Below are positions 5,927 to 12,718 of a stretch of DNA of 14,406 nt, piece after piece. This stretch comes from an uncultured Acetatifactor sp. (GTDB lineage: Bacteria > Bacillota > Clostridia > Lachnospirales > Lachnospiraceae): assembly GCA_910578995.1 (NCBI GenBank), contig CAJTSY010000004.1, forward strand, positions 65,380-79,785, read 5' to 3'. Below the pieces are notes generated by a model. That model did not search any database. It saw only the letters and a list, made by a program, of their open reading frames with translations, and was not told the DNA's origin. Position 1 is the stretch's first letter. Each line of letters opens with the position of its first letter. Made by a program: the position numbers and the translations under genes.

Positions 5927-7882
5927 TTACACATCATTAGTAAAAACAAGGATATCCGTGTCCTCCGGCAGTTTTTCCAGGATGGTGTTTTTTCCGCACC
6001 ATACGGCCTGGAAATCAGACAGGGACTCAAGGGGTTTTAAGCTTTCCACATTGTTGTCCGTGATATCCAGGGTCTGCAGCAGGGGCAGCTTCTCCACAAA
6101 CGCAATGCTGTCCAGTCCCAGGGATGCCAGGTACAGATTCTTCAGGCCGGGAAAATGTTCAAACATATCATAGTGTTCCGACAGTTTTACTTTATCTCCG
6201 TTGTTGTATGTGGGATCCTTCAGAATGGAGATGCCGCTGAGGGACAGGGTCTCCAGATTCTCGTTGTAGGGCAGGCTGTCGAAATCCATTCCCACCTGGC
6301 ATTCGTTGAGGTAGAGCTGCCGCAGGCTGGGGATGGAGAAGACTTCCTCGATGTTTCCGAAGACGGAAGTGTCCTCCAGGCTCAGCACTGACAGATTGGG
6401 AAGCTGCGTCAGGGGCTTTAAGGAATCCACGTAAGACGAAAAATCATTGATGACCAGCGTAGTCAGTCCCTGCATGGCTGTGATGGAATCCAGTTCCCAT
6501 CCGGAACAGTCTTCCAGGCAAAGATAGGTCACATTGACAGCATCCTTCAGGGGTGTGAGATCCCCGGCGTATTTTACGGTAAGGGCCTCCAGGTTGACCA
6601 GCCCTGCAAGGGAGGGAAGGGTTCCGCCATAATTGACCTGCAGCTCCAGTTCCGTCAGCTGGGTCAGCTGGCTGACGATGGAATAGTCCGCGATCTCATT
6701 ATTGTCCCACAGACGCAGGTATGTCAGCCCGGCACAGGATTCCAGGCTGCTCAGGTCCGCAATCTGGGTGTCCTCGATGCTCAGGCTGGTGAGGTTGGGC
6801 ATCTGCCTGACGAAACTCAGGCTCTTCAGCTGGGGGGATTCAATGTCCAGTATCTCCAGGCTGGTCAGCGACATCAGGGGGCTGTAATCCGTCAGCCTGT
6901 CGCAGCCGGTGAGAGCCAGGCCCCTCAGGTCGGGGAACTGCGACAGGGCGGAGATATCCTCCAGAAAATTGTAATCTGCGGTCAGGTACTGCAGGCCGGG
7001 GAATTTTTCCAGGCCGCTTAAGCTGCTGCAGAAAATCGTATCCGCCACGCCCAGATCCGTGATGTACTCGGGATGGGGGATGATATCCGCCAGTTCGCTG
7101 ATGGTGTTCTCCGCATAGACACTGGATAAATAGTCCAGTCCCTTCAGATCCCCCTTCTCCAGGTCGTCATCAATGGAGATGGCCTGCAGTCCGGGAAAGG
7201 AGGACAGATCCGCAAGATCCATGCCGGTATCGCTCTCATAATACAGGGAGAGAACTTCGCCGCCGTCCAGTTGGTAGTAAATGGTGTTGTCGTCACGGAT
7301 GATCTGCAGGGCGGTAAGGCTGGCGTATTCCTCCGGGGTTATGTCGGTGTAGGGCTTATCCCAGATGGACTCCGCTACCAGGCAGAAGAAATCCGACCGG
7401 GGGAAAGATGCATCTTTGGCCACTGCTGCCTGGGAGGAAGACTCAGGAGCGGATGAGCTTTCGCTGTCCGGCGCCATACTGCTTTCCCGTTGCTGTCCGG
7501 AGGCGGTGCTGCTGTCCCTGCCCCAGAAGGGCTTGGTGAAGGCTCCGGCCCGGAAAAGAACAATGCCAACCAGGAAGGCAAGGCATACAAGGCCGATTAT
7601 GGAAGCGGTGACGATGGCAATCACTGGATTGCTGTCGCCGCTGCTCCTGGAAGAGGACATATTGCCGGAAGGGCGGCCGCTGCCTGCGGTTCCGGTGCCT
7701 GCCCCGCCGGAGTAGGCGGCTGTGGCGCCGGCCGGCTGGGAAGTATAGGAGCCGGAAGTCTGTCCTGTGGGATCGACGGTCTGGCTTCTTATGTAGTATC
7801 CGCATTTTTTGCAGGTCATTCTGCCGTCTGTCATTTTCAGTTTGGTGCCGCACATGGGGCATTTCTGGGATTCCTTTGCCAT
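5927..7882 (-). CDS. Zinc-ribbon, single-pass membrane protein with large extracytoplasmic LRR domain
   Basis: A 651-residue protein of unknown role. Domains in order: an N-terminal zinc ribbon with Cys8, Cys11, Cys24 and Cys27 (CPMCGTKL and CKKCGYY); a Gly/Ser/Thr/Ala-rich linker (about 34-84); one membrane helix (about 86-110); a Ser/Glu-rich linker (about 122-155); then SDS22/internalin-type leucine-rich repeats to the C-terminus (for example LTSLEILDIESPQLKSLSF). The expected topology is zinc ribbon inside, LRR outside. The start at 7882 is chosen because the minus strand has CGAGGA about 6 bases before this ATG; an in-frame ATG at 7915 has no ribosome site. The LRR half is clearly paralogous to the gene at 12719-14362, including the pre-LRR segment (EYASLTAL versus EYASLTSL) and EKGDLKGLDYLSSVYAEN versus EKGDLEGLESLFGVYADN. 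It has its own divergent promoter. Confidence 0.88.
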   Translation of the reverse strand: MAKESQKCPMCGTKLKMTDGRMTCKKCGYYIRSQTVDPTGQTSGSYTSQPAGATAAYSGGAGTGTAGSGRPSGNMSSSRSSGDSNPVIAIVTASIIGLVCLAFLVGIVLFRAGAFTKPFWGRDSSTASGQQRESSMAPDSESSSAPESSSQAAVAKDASFPRSDFFCLVAESIWDKPYTDITPEEYASLTALQIIRDDNTIYYQLDGGEVLSLYYESDTGMDLADLSSFPGLQAISIDDDLEKGDLKGLDYLSSVYAENTISELADIIPHPEYITDLGVADTIFCSSLSGLEKFPGLQYLTADYNFLEDISALSQFPDLRGLALTGCDRLTDYSPLMSLTSLEILDIESPQLKSLSFVRQMPNLTSLSIEDTQIADLSSLESCAGLTYLRLWDNNEIADYSIVSQLTQLTELELQVNYGGTLPSLAGLVNLEALTVKYAGDLTPLKDAVNVTYLCLEDCSGWELDSITAMQGLTTLVINDFSSYVDSLKPLTQLPNLSVLSLEDTSVFGNIEEVFSIPSLRQLYLNECQVGMDFDSLPYNENLETLSLSGISILKDPTYNNGDKVKLSEHYDMFEHFPGLKNLYLASLGLDSIAFVEKLPLLQTLDITDNNVESLKPLESLSDFQAVWCGKNTILEKLPEDTDILVFTNDV

Positions 7883-7950
7883 AGTATTCCTCGTTTCTGT
7901 AATGTATTTCCGCATCCGGAACCGGACCGCGGCATTGATTTTCCTTATTT

Positions 7951-7978
7951 ATTATAGCAGATTTCATCTCTTTTGCAA
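7951..7978 (-). promoter_or_regulatory. Promoter for the zinc-ribbon LRR gene
   Basis: Read on the minus strand: -35 TTGCAA (7978-7973), a 16-base spacer, then a perfect -10 TATAAT (7956-7951) preceded by TGC, an extended -10. It lies about 70 bases upstream of the ATG at 7882. Confidence 0.8.
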
Positions 7979-8003
7979 CTGTGGTTTGCCGCGCGTTTTT
8001 CGG

Positions 8004-8032
8004 TTGCCATGGGCATGGAATTTTGATACAAT
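8004..8032 (+). promoter_or_regulatory. Promoter for the lipoprotein/esterase pair
   Basis: -35 TTGCCA (8004-8009), a 17-base spacer and -10 TACAAT (8027-8032) preceded by TGA, an extended -10; about 45 bases upstream of the ATG at 8077. The inverted repeat TGCC-ATG-GGCA (8005-8015) overlaps the -35 box and could be an operator, though it is short. The -35 boxes of this promoter and the divergent one are 25 bases apart, so one regulator could affect both. Confidence 0.75.
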
Positions 8033-8076
8033 TACTTTGTGGTACAGTGGAATATAAGTCATCAGAGGAGATTATT

Positions 8077-9198
8077 ATGAGAAAGAAAGCTGTTTTAGCC
8101 TTTTTGGCGTTGACGGTTACCCTATGGGCAGGCTGTGGTAAAGAGGAAGATGGGGAAAGCGGTTTTCCCCCGGCTGTGGAAATCCGCCAGGATGGACAGC
8201 AGGGGGGAGAAGGACAGGAAGAGGGGCAGGAAAGCACAGGAGGTCAGGAAAGCGCACGGGGAGAGGAGCAGCCGTCAGGGAAAGCCTCTGGAGAACAGGG
8301 AATAGAGGGACACAAGCCCCGGGGGGACGGCGAAGAACCCTTTGGCTTCGGGGATCTGGCGGATACGTCTTTTTATTTCAGCAGCGGCGTGGGAGCCTGG
8401 TACACGGAGCTGTCTATTCGCGGTGACGGAAGCTTCAGCGGGCATTATCAGGACGCCGACATGGGGGACACGGGGGATTCCTATCCTAACGGCACCCTTT
8501 ATCTGTGTGATTTTGAGGGGGCCTTTGACAGCATGGAAAAGGTGGACGGGTTTACCTATAAAATGAAACTGGCATCCCTTACCTTTGCCCGGGAGCCCGG
8601 GACGGAGGAAATCCTGGACGATACCCGCCAGATATACTCCACTGCCTACGGCCTGGATGACGGGGAGGAGTTTTACCTGTACCTGCCGGGGGCGGAGCTT
8701 AACAGCCTGCCGGAGGATTTTCTGTCATGGGTATACAATATGAATCCGGAGGGGCCGTCCGGGCTGAGATTTTACGGACTTTATAATGTAAATACAGGGG
8801 ATGGTTTTTCCGGCGCCTTCTATGGGGAGGAGGGCCTGCCTGAAAGGATCGACGGGCTGGTTTCTACTGCGGCGGAACAGGCCGGGGAACTGGAGGAAAA
8901 ACTCAAAAATACCACTGCTCAGCAGGAAATGAACGAAATCGCGTCAGAACTGTACCAGACCTGGGACGGTGCACTGAATGCCGTGTGGACGGAGCTGGAG
9001 GCGGAGCTTGGGGCTGAGGACATGGAGGCGCTCCGGACCGATGAGCGCAGCTGGATTGCCTACAGGGACGAGGAGGCGGAGGCTGCGGGACAGAAGTTTG
9101 CGGGGGGAAGCATGGAATCCATGGAGAGGAATCTCACGGCAGCCGAACTGACCAAAGAGAGGGTATACGAACTGGCAGAGTATTCCCGGAACAGGTAA
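8077..9198 (+). CDS. Lipoprotein with LprI/DUF1311-like C-terminal domain
   Basis: A 373-residue predicted lipoprotein. The N-terminus MRKKAVLAFLALTVTLWAGC is a lipoprotein signal with Cys20 as the lipidation site; Trp at -3 is unusual. A Gly/Glu/Gln-rich linker (about 25-85) follows, then a middle domain (about 88-265) that I do not recognise, rich in Gly, Asp and aromatics. The C-terminal ~100 residues match the LprI/DUF1311 pattern: LRTDERSWIAYRDEE, then GGSMESMERN and LTKERVYELAEY. Known LprI proteins are envelope lysozyme-inhibitor-like proteins; the cysteines usual in that domain are absent here. The ATG at 8077 has GAGGAG 6 bases upstream. The esterase gene begins two bases after the stop codon, so the two are probably co-transcribed. 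Confidence 0.87.
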   Translation: MRKKAVLAFLALTVTLWAGCGKEEDGESGFPPAVEIRQDGQQGGEGQEEGQESTGGQESARGEEQPSGKASGEQGIEGHKPRGDGEEPFGFGDLADTSFYFSSGVGAWYTELSIRGDGSFSGHYQDADMGDTGDSYPNGTLYLCDFEGAFDSMEKVDGFTYKMKLASLTFAREPGTEEILDDTRQIYSTAYGLDDGEEFYLYLPGAELNSLPEDFLSWVYNMNPEGPSGLRFYGLYNVNTGDGFSGAFYGEEGLPERIDGLVSTAAEQAGELEEKLKNTTAQQEMNEIASELYQTWDGALNAVWTELEAELGAEDMEALRTDERSWIAYRDEEAEAAGQKFAGGSMESMERNLTAAELTKERVYELAEYSRNR

Positions 9199-9200
9199 AC

Positions 9201-10079
9201 ATGACAGATAACCGGGAAATGAAACAGCAGAAAAAACCATACCGTGGCGCACAGACAGGAGCAGATATGAGATATCTTACTTTAGATGTAAAAAACAGCG
9301 GTTCCATGGACTATGCAGCGTTGTCGCTGTATCTGATTGACGATTCACCGGAGATTGATATCCACAGAAGGCCTGTGGTGGTGGTCTGTCCGGGAGGCGG
9401 GTATGTCTTTACCTCGGACCGGGAGGCGGAGATTGTGGCGCTGCAGTTTCTGGCCATGGGGTACCATGCCGCCGTGCTGCGGTATTCCGTGGCTCCCGCA
9501 GTGTTTCCCGCGGCGGTTCTGGAACTGGGGAGCGCCGTGGTGCAGCTGAGGGAACACGGGGAGGAATGGCATATCCGGACGGACAGGATCGTGGTTGCCG
9601 GATTTTCCGCAGGAGGCCATATGGCAGCCAGCTACTGTATGTTCTGGAACCAGGCGTGGATGGGGGAGAGGCTTGGGGTTCAGAGCGGGCTGCTGCGGCC
9701 CGACGGTATGATCCTGGGATATCCCGTGATCACTTCCGGAAAGTACGGGCACCAGGATTCCTTCCGCTGTCTGTTGGCCGGGGAGTACGGGGAGAGGAAG
9801 GGGGATTTTTCACTGGAGTTCTGTGTGGGGGAGCAGGTGCCCAGGGCCTTTGTATGGCACACATGGGAGGATGACGGGGTACCGGTACAGAATTCACTGC
9901 TGTTGGTGAGCGCGCTGACAGAACATCATATTCCCGTGGAGTTCCACATGTTTGAGAAGGGAGGTCATGGGCTGTCCCTCGTGAACAGACTGACCAATAC
10001 CTGCGGCCACGGCCCGGAGAGGGCGGCGGAAGCCTGGATTCCCCTGGTGCATCAGTGGATGGAGAGGGGACTGGACTGA
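9201..10079 (+). CDS. Alpha/beta-hydrolase, acetyl-esterase-like
   Basis: A 292-residue cytoplasmic serine hydrolase with no signal peptide. PGGGY (64-68) matches the oxyanion-hole loop, GFSAGGH (134-140) is the nucleophile elbow with Ser136, WEDDGVP (222-228) supplies the likely Asp, and GGHGLSL (254-260) the His256. This pattern fits the Aes/BD-FAE-type carbohydrate acetyl esterases common in gut Firmicutes; the natural substrate cannot be read from the sequence. The start is uncertain: the ATG at 9201 is two bases after the lipoprotein stop and could be translationally coupled, but has a weak ribosome site. The ATG at 9267 (MRYLTLDVKN) has AGGA 6 bases upstream and would still give the whole catalytic domain. 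It is the last gene before a strong terminator. Confidence 0.88.
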   Translation: MTDNREMKQQKKPYRGAQTGADMRYLTLDVKNSGSMDYAALSLYLIDDSPEIDIHRRPVVVVCPGGGYVFTSDREAEIVALQFLAMGYHAAVLRYSVAPAVFPAAVLELGSAVVQLREHGEEWHIRTDRIVVAGFSAGGHMAASYCMFWNQAWMGERLGVQSGLLRPDGMILGYPVITSGKYGHQDSFRCLLAGEYGERKGDFSLEFCVGEQVPRAFVWHTWEDDGVPVQNSLLLVSALTEHHIPVEFHMFEKGGHGLSLVNRLTNTCGHGPERAAEAWIPLVHQWMERGLD

Positions 10080-10126
10080 GGGAGACCGGGGGACGGAAGG
10101 CGGATAATGGAACAGAGGATGGAAAA

Positions 10127-10164
10127 GGGCAGAAACCCGGAGGCGGGCGGCTGTCCTTTTTTTT
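10127..10164 (+). terminator. Rho-independent terminator after esterase gene
   Basis: GGGCAG (10127-10132) pairs with CTGTCC (10151-10156), with an inner CCCG-GAGG-CGGG stem, and is followed directly by eight T (10157-10164). It separates the lipoprotein/esterase unit from murT-gatD. Confidence 0.88.
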
Positions 10165-10308
10165 AATAATATCCTAATAATTTCTTAGGCTGCAATTTAC
10201 GAGTGGGTTACATCCTTTCTTTATACTGAATGGGAAACAGGTTCCGGGAAGGCCATGGAAGGGAGTCCCGGGAGGCAAAAAGGGTACAGGAAAGGAGTGG
10301 ATGCGGTT
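10165..10308 (+). promoter_or_regulatory. Leader region of the murT-gatD operon
   Basis: This stretch should hold the operon promoter. A -10-like TATACT is at 10222-10227, but I find no convincing -35 at the right spacing (TTACGA at 10197 is a poor match). An inverted repeat CCTAA/TTAGG (10173-10177, 10185-10189) lies upstream. An 8-bp hairpin, TTCCGGGA (10242-10249) with TCCCGGGA (10266-10273, one wobble), would form in the 5' leader. The promoter assignment is tentative and an activator-dependent promoter is possible. Confidence 0.4.
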
Positions 10309-11664
10309 ATGCGGCTGCGGAGCAGGATGGCGGTTTTTTGTGCAAAGGTTGTCCAAATGATAATAATGAGATCCGGCAGGGGGCGGGGTTCCACCCTTCC
10401 CGGATACATAGCCAGGCGGATTGATCCCCGGATTTTGTCCGTGCTGTCAGCCATAGTCCGGGACAGGATCATCGCCGTGACGGGAACCAACGGAAAGACC
10501 ACCGTAAACAGAATCATCTGCCAGGGGCTGGAGGCAGAGGGGCGGAAGGTTGTCTGCAACAGACTGGGCGCCAACCTGCCGGAGGGGGTCATATCTGCTT
10601 TTGTGCAGGCGGCGGACTGGAGCGGAAACCTGAGGGCGGACTATGCCTGCCTGGAGGTGGACGAGCTGTCCGCCCCCGGAATTTTTCCGGAACTGGAGCC
10701 GGATCTGGTACTGGTCACCAATCTGTTCCGGGACCAGCTGGACCGGGCCGGTGAGGTGGACAGCGTCTGCCGGAAACTGGAGAGCGCCATGGGAAGCGTG
10801 CCGGAGGCAAAGTTGGCGGTGAACTGTGACGATATCTGTTCTCTACGCCTGGCCCTGGACTGCGGGAACCCGGTGGTTACCTACGGAATCAGCGAAAAGA
10901 TTGCCGAGGACATTCCCTGCGGATCCCGGGAGATGGTTTTCTGCCCCCTTTGCGGGAAAAAACTGGAGTATGATTTTTTCCAATATGGACAGCTGGGGAT
11001 TTACCGCTGCAGGGGGTGCGGGCTGAAGCGGCCGGAGCCGGATGTGCAGGCAGGGGGAATCACGTTTAGGAACGGGCGCTGTTCCTACCGCCTGCAGGGA
11101 ATATCTGTCACCACGAGGACCCAGGCGCCCTACAGCGTGTACAACACGCTTGCGGCTTACGCCGCCCTGGAGGCCGTGGACGGGCCAAGGGAAAGCTTTC
11201 CCCGGATGATCAGCGGTTTTGACTACGGAAATAACCGGGAGAACCTGTTCGTTATCGGGGAAGCCAGGGTACAGCTGTACCTGGCAAAGAACCCCGTGGG
11301 ATTTCAGCAGAAGATTTTCCTGCTGGGAAAGGATCCGGAATGCAAGGATGTGGTAATCCAGATCAATGACAGCAAACTGGACGGGGAGGATGTTTCCTGG
11401 CTCTGGGATGTGGACTACCGTTACCTGGCCCGGGCGGGCGCCTCCAGTATCACAGCAGGGGGGGCGCGGGGGGAGGACATGAAGCTGTGCCTGGAATATG
11501 AGGACATTCCATGTGAAGTTACCGGGGATATCAGGGGTACGGTGGAAGAACTCACCGTCAGCGGGAGTAAAAATATATACTTTATTACGAATTATTCTGG
11601 ACTTTATGCCGCAGGAAGGATGCTGGATGAAATGCAGTCCGGCTGGAAGGCAGGGCCCGGGTGA
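10309..11664 (+). CDS. murT: Lipid II isoglutaminyl synthase subunit MurT
   Basis: A 451-residue Mur-ligase-like subunit of the MurT/GatD complex, which amidates the alpha-carboxyl of D-Glu in lipid II at the inner face of the membrane. Features in order: N-terminal helix and LPGYIARRIDP, ATP-binding loop GTNGKTT (59-65), EVDE (117-120) and NLFRDQLDR, an inserted zinc ribbon with Cys212, Cys215, Cys234 and Cys237 (CPLCGKKLEYD and CRGCGLK), then LAKNPVGFQQ and the C-terminal MurT domain with SKLDGEDVSWLWDVDY. An Asp of that last segment probably corresponds to the residue that completes the GatD active site in S. aureus. The ATG at 10309 is chosen because its N-terminus aligns with known MurT proteins; AAGGAG lies 12 bases upstream. 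GTG at 10297 is an alternative. It overlaps gatD by one base, indicating translational coupling. Confidence 0.95.
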   Translation: MRLRSRMAVFCAKVVQMIIMRSGRGRGSTLPGYIARRIDPRILSVLSAIVRDRIIAVTGTNGKTTVNRIICQGLEAEGRKVVCNRLGANLPEGVISAFVQAADWSGNLRADYACLEVDELSAPGIFPELEPDLVLVTNLFRDQLDRAGEVDSVCRKLESAMGSVPEAKLAVNCDDICSLRLALDCGNPVVTYGISEKIAEDIPCGSREMVFCPLCGKKLEYDFFQYGQLGIYRCRGCGLKRPEPDVQAGGITFRNGRCSYRLQGISVTTRTQAPYSVYNTLAAYAALEAVDGPRESFPRMISGFDYGNNRENLFVIGEARVQLYLAKNPVGFQQKIFLLGKDPECKDVVIQINDSKLDGEDVSWLWDVDYRYLARAGASSITAGGARGEDMKLCLEYEDIPCEVTGDIRGTVEELTVSGSKNIYFITNYSGLYAAGRMLDEMQSGWKAGPG

Positions 11665-12713
11665 TGAAGCTGACAATAGGGTATCTTTATCCGGATTTGT
11701 TTGACCTGTACGGCGACAGGGGCAATGTCCGCTGTCTGTACAAACGCCTGCAGTGGAGGGGAATCGGGGCCGAGGTCGTCCCTTTTCTGTCCGGAAGCAA
11801 AATCGACTTTTCCGCTGTGGACATTCTCTGCTGGGGCGGAGGGTCGGACCGGAGCCAGGAACTGGCCGCAGGGTACCTCCGGGAGATAAGGCGGGATTTC
11901 AGGGAGTATGTGGAAGCGGACGGCGTAGTGCTTGCGGTGTGCGCAGCCTTCCAGCTTCTGGGAGAGTATTATAAGACGGAGAGCGGAATGGTGGAGGGAC
12001 TGGGAATCCTGGATATCCGGACGCGGTGGGAGCCCGGGCGCCTGGTGGGGAATGTGGTTTTGGAGAGCCCGCTTTTCCGGGCGCCTGTGGTGGGGTTTGA
12101 AAATCATGCGGGACGCACCTGTATCGGAAATCATACGCCCCTGGGAAAAGTGCTTTTCGGACATGGAAACACGGGGCAGGACGGTTGTGAGGGAGTGGTC
12201 TACCGGAACGTCATCGGCACCTATCTGCACGGCCCCCTTCTTCCGAAGAATCCGGAGGTTTGTGACTTCCTTCTGGAGCGGGCGCTGAAAAGAAAGTACG
12301 GGGGGAATATTGCCCTGGAGGAACTGGGGGATCTGTGGGAGAACCGGGCCAAGAGCCGCATTCTGGAGCGGTATGGGGGAAGGCCGGAGTTCGGCCCCGG
12401 GGAAAAGCGCAAAGTGCCGGAGTTCGGACCCGGGGAAAAGCGCAAAGTGCAGGAATTCGTGTCTGGGGAGAAGCATGAAGCGCAGGAATTCGTGTCTGGG
12501 GAGAAGCATGGAGCGCAGGGATTCGTGTCTGGGGAGAAGCATGGGACGCAGGGGTTCCGGTTGGGGAAGAAGCGTGGAATGCGGGAGCCCGGGCCTGGGA
12601 AGAAGCGCAAAAATAAGCCTGGGAAAAGGAATGAGGGAAGGGGTACGGAAGAGAGGATGAAAAAAGGACTTGAAAAAAGGGGCCTGAATGGGAACAATAT
12701 GGAAAGGCGGTGA
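11664..12713 (+). CDS. gatD: Glutamine amidotransferase GatD of lipid II amidation, with unusual repeat tail
   Basis: A 349-residue protein whose first ~237 residues are a normal GatD, the class I glutaminase that feeds ammonia to MurT. Visible: DLFDLYGDRGN at the start, WGGGSDR (57-63), VCAAFQLLG with Cys93 as nucleophile, RLVGN (126-130, probable glutamine-contact Arg), GFENHAGRT (144-152) and GTYLHGPLLPKN with His189. The nucleophile elbow reads CAA where I expect CGG from S. aureus GatD. After SRILERYGG the protein continues for about 110 extra residues: seven 11-residue repeats of the type EFGPGEKRKVQ, then a Lys/Arg/Gly-rich end. The tail is strongly basic and probably disordered. The start ATG (11664) shares its A with the murT stop codon; an in-frame GTG at 11661 also exists. 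The LRR gene starts five bases after the stop. Confidence 0.93.
   Translation: MKLTIGYLYPDLFDLYGDRGNVRCLYKRLQWRGIGAEVVPFLSGSKIDFSAVDILCWGGGSDRSQELAAGYLREIRRDFREYVEADGVVLAVCAAFQLLGEYYKTESGMVEGLGILDIRTRWEPGRLVGNVVLESPLFRAPVVGFENHAGRTCIGNHTPLGKVLFGHGNTGQDGCEGVVYRNVIGTYLHGPLLPKNPEVCDFLLERALKRKYGGNIALEELGDLWENRAKSRILERYGGRPEFGPGEKRKVPEFGPGEKRKVQEFVSGEKHEAQEFVSGEKHGAQGFVSGEKHGTQGFRLGKKRGMREPGPGKKRKNKPGKRNEGRGTEERMKKGLEKRGLNGNNMERR
12387..12617 (+). repeat. 33-bp in-frame tandem repeat, seven units, in gatD
   Basis: Seven units of 33 bases, each encoding 11 residues (units start at 12387, 12420, 12453, 12486, 12519, 12552 and 12585). Units 1-2 differ at only two bases and units 3-4 at one; units 6-7 are diverged. 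The conserved core is G-E-K-(R/H), so each unit adds net positive charge. The close matches between neighbours suggest recent local duplication. Confidence 0.9.
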
Positions 12714-12718
12714 ACAAC

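Noticed and set aside
8021..8048. Alternative promoter TTGATA ... TACAGT for the lipoprotein gene
   Set aside because: The spacer is only 14 bases; TTGCCA-17-TACAAT at 8004-8032 fits far better.
10230..10424. Small open frame starting at an ATG in the murT leader, considered as a leader peptide
   Set aside because: It overlaps the start of murT out of frame by more than 100 bases, has no clear ribosome site and an unremarkable composition.
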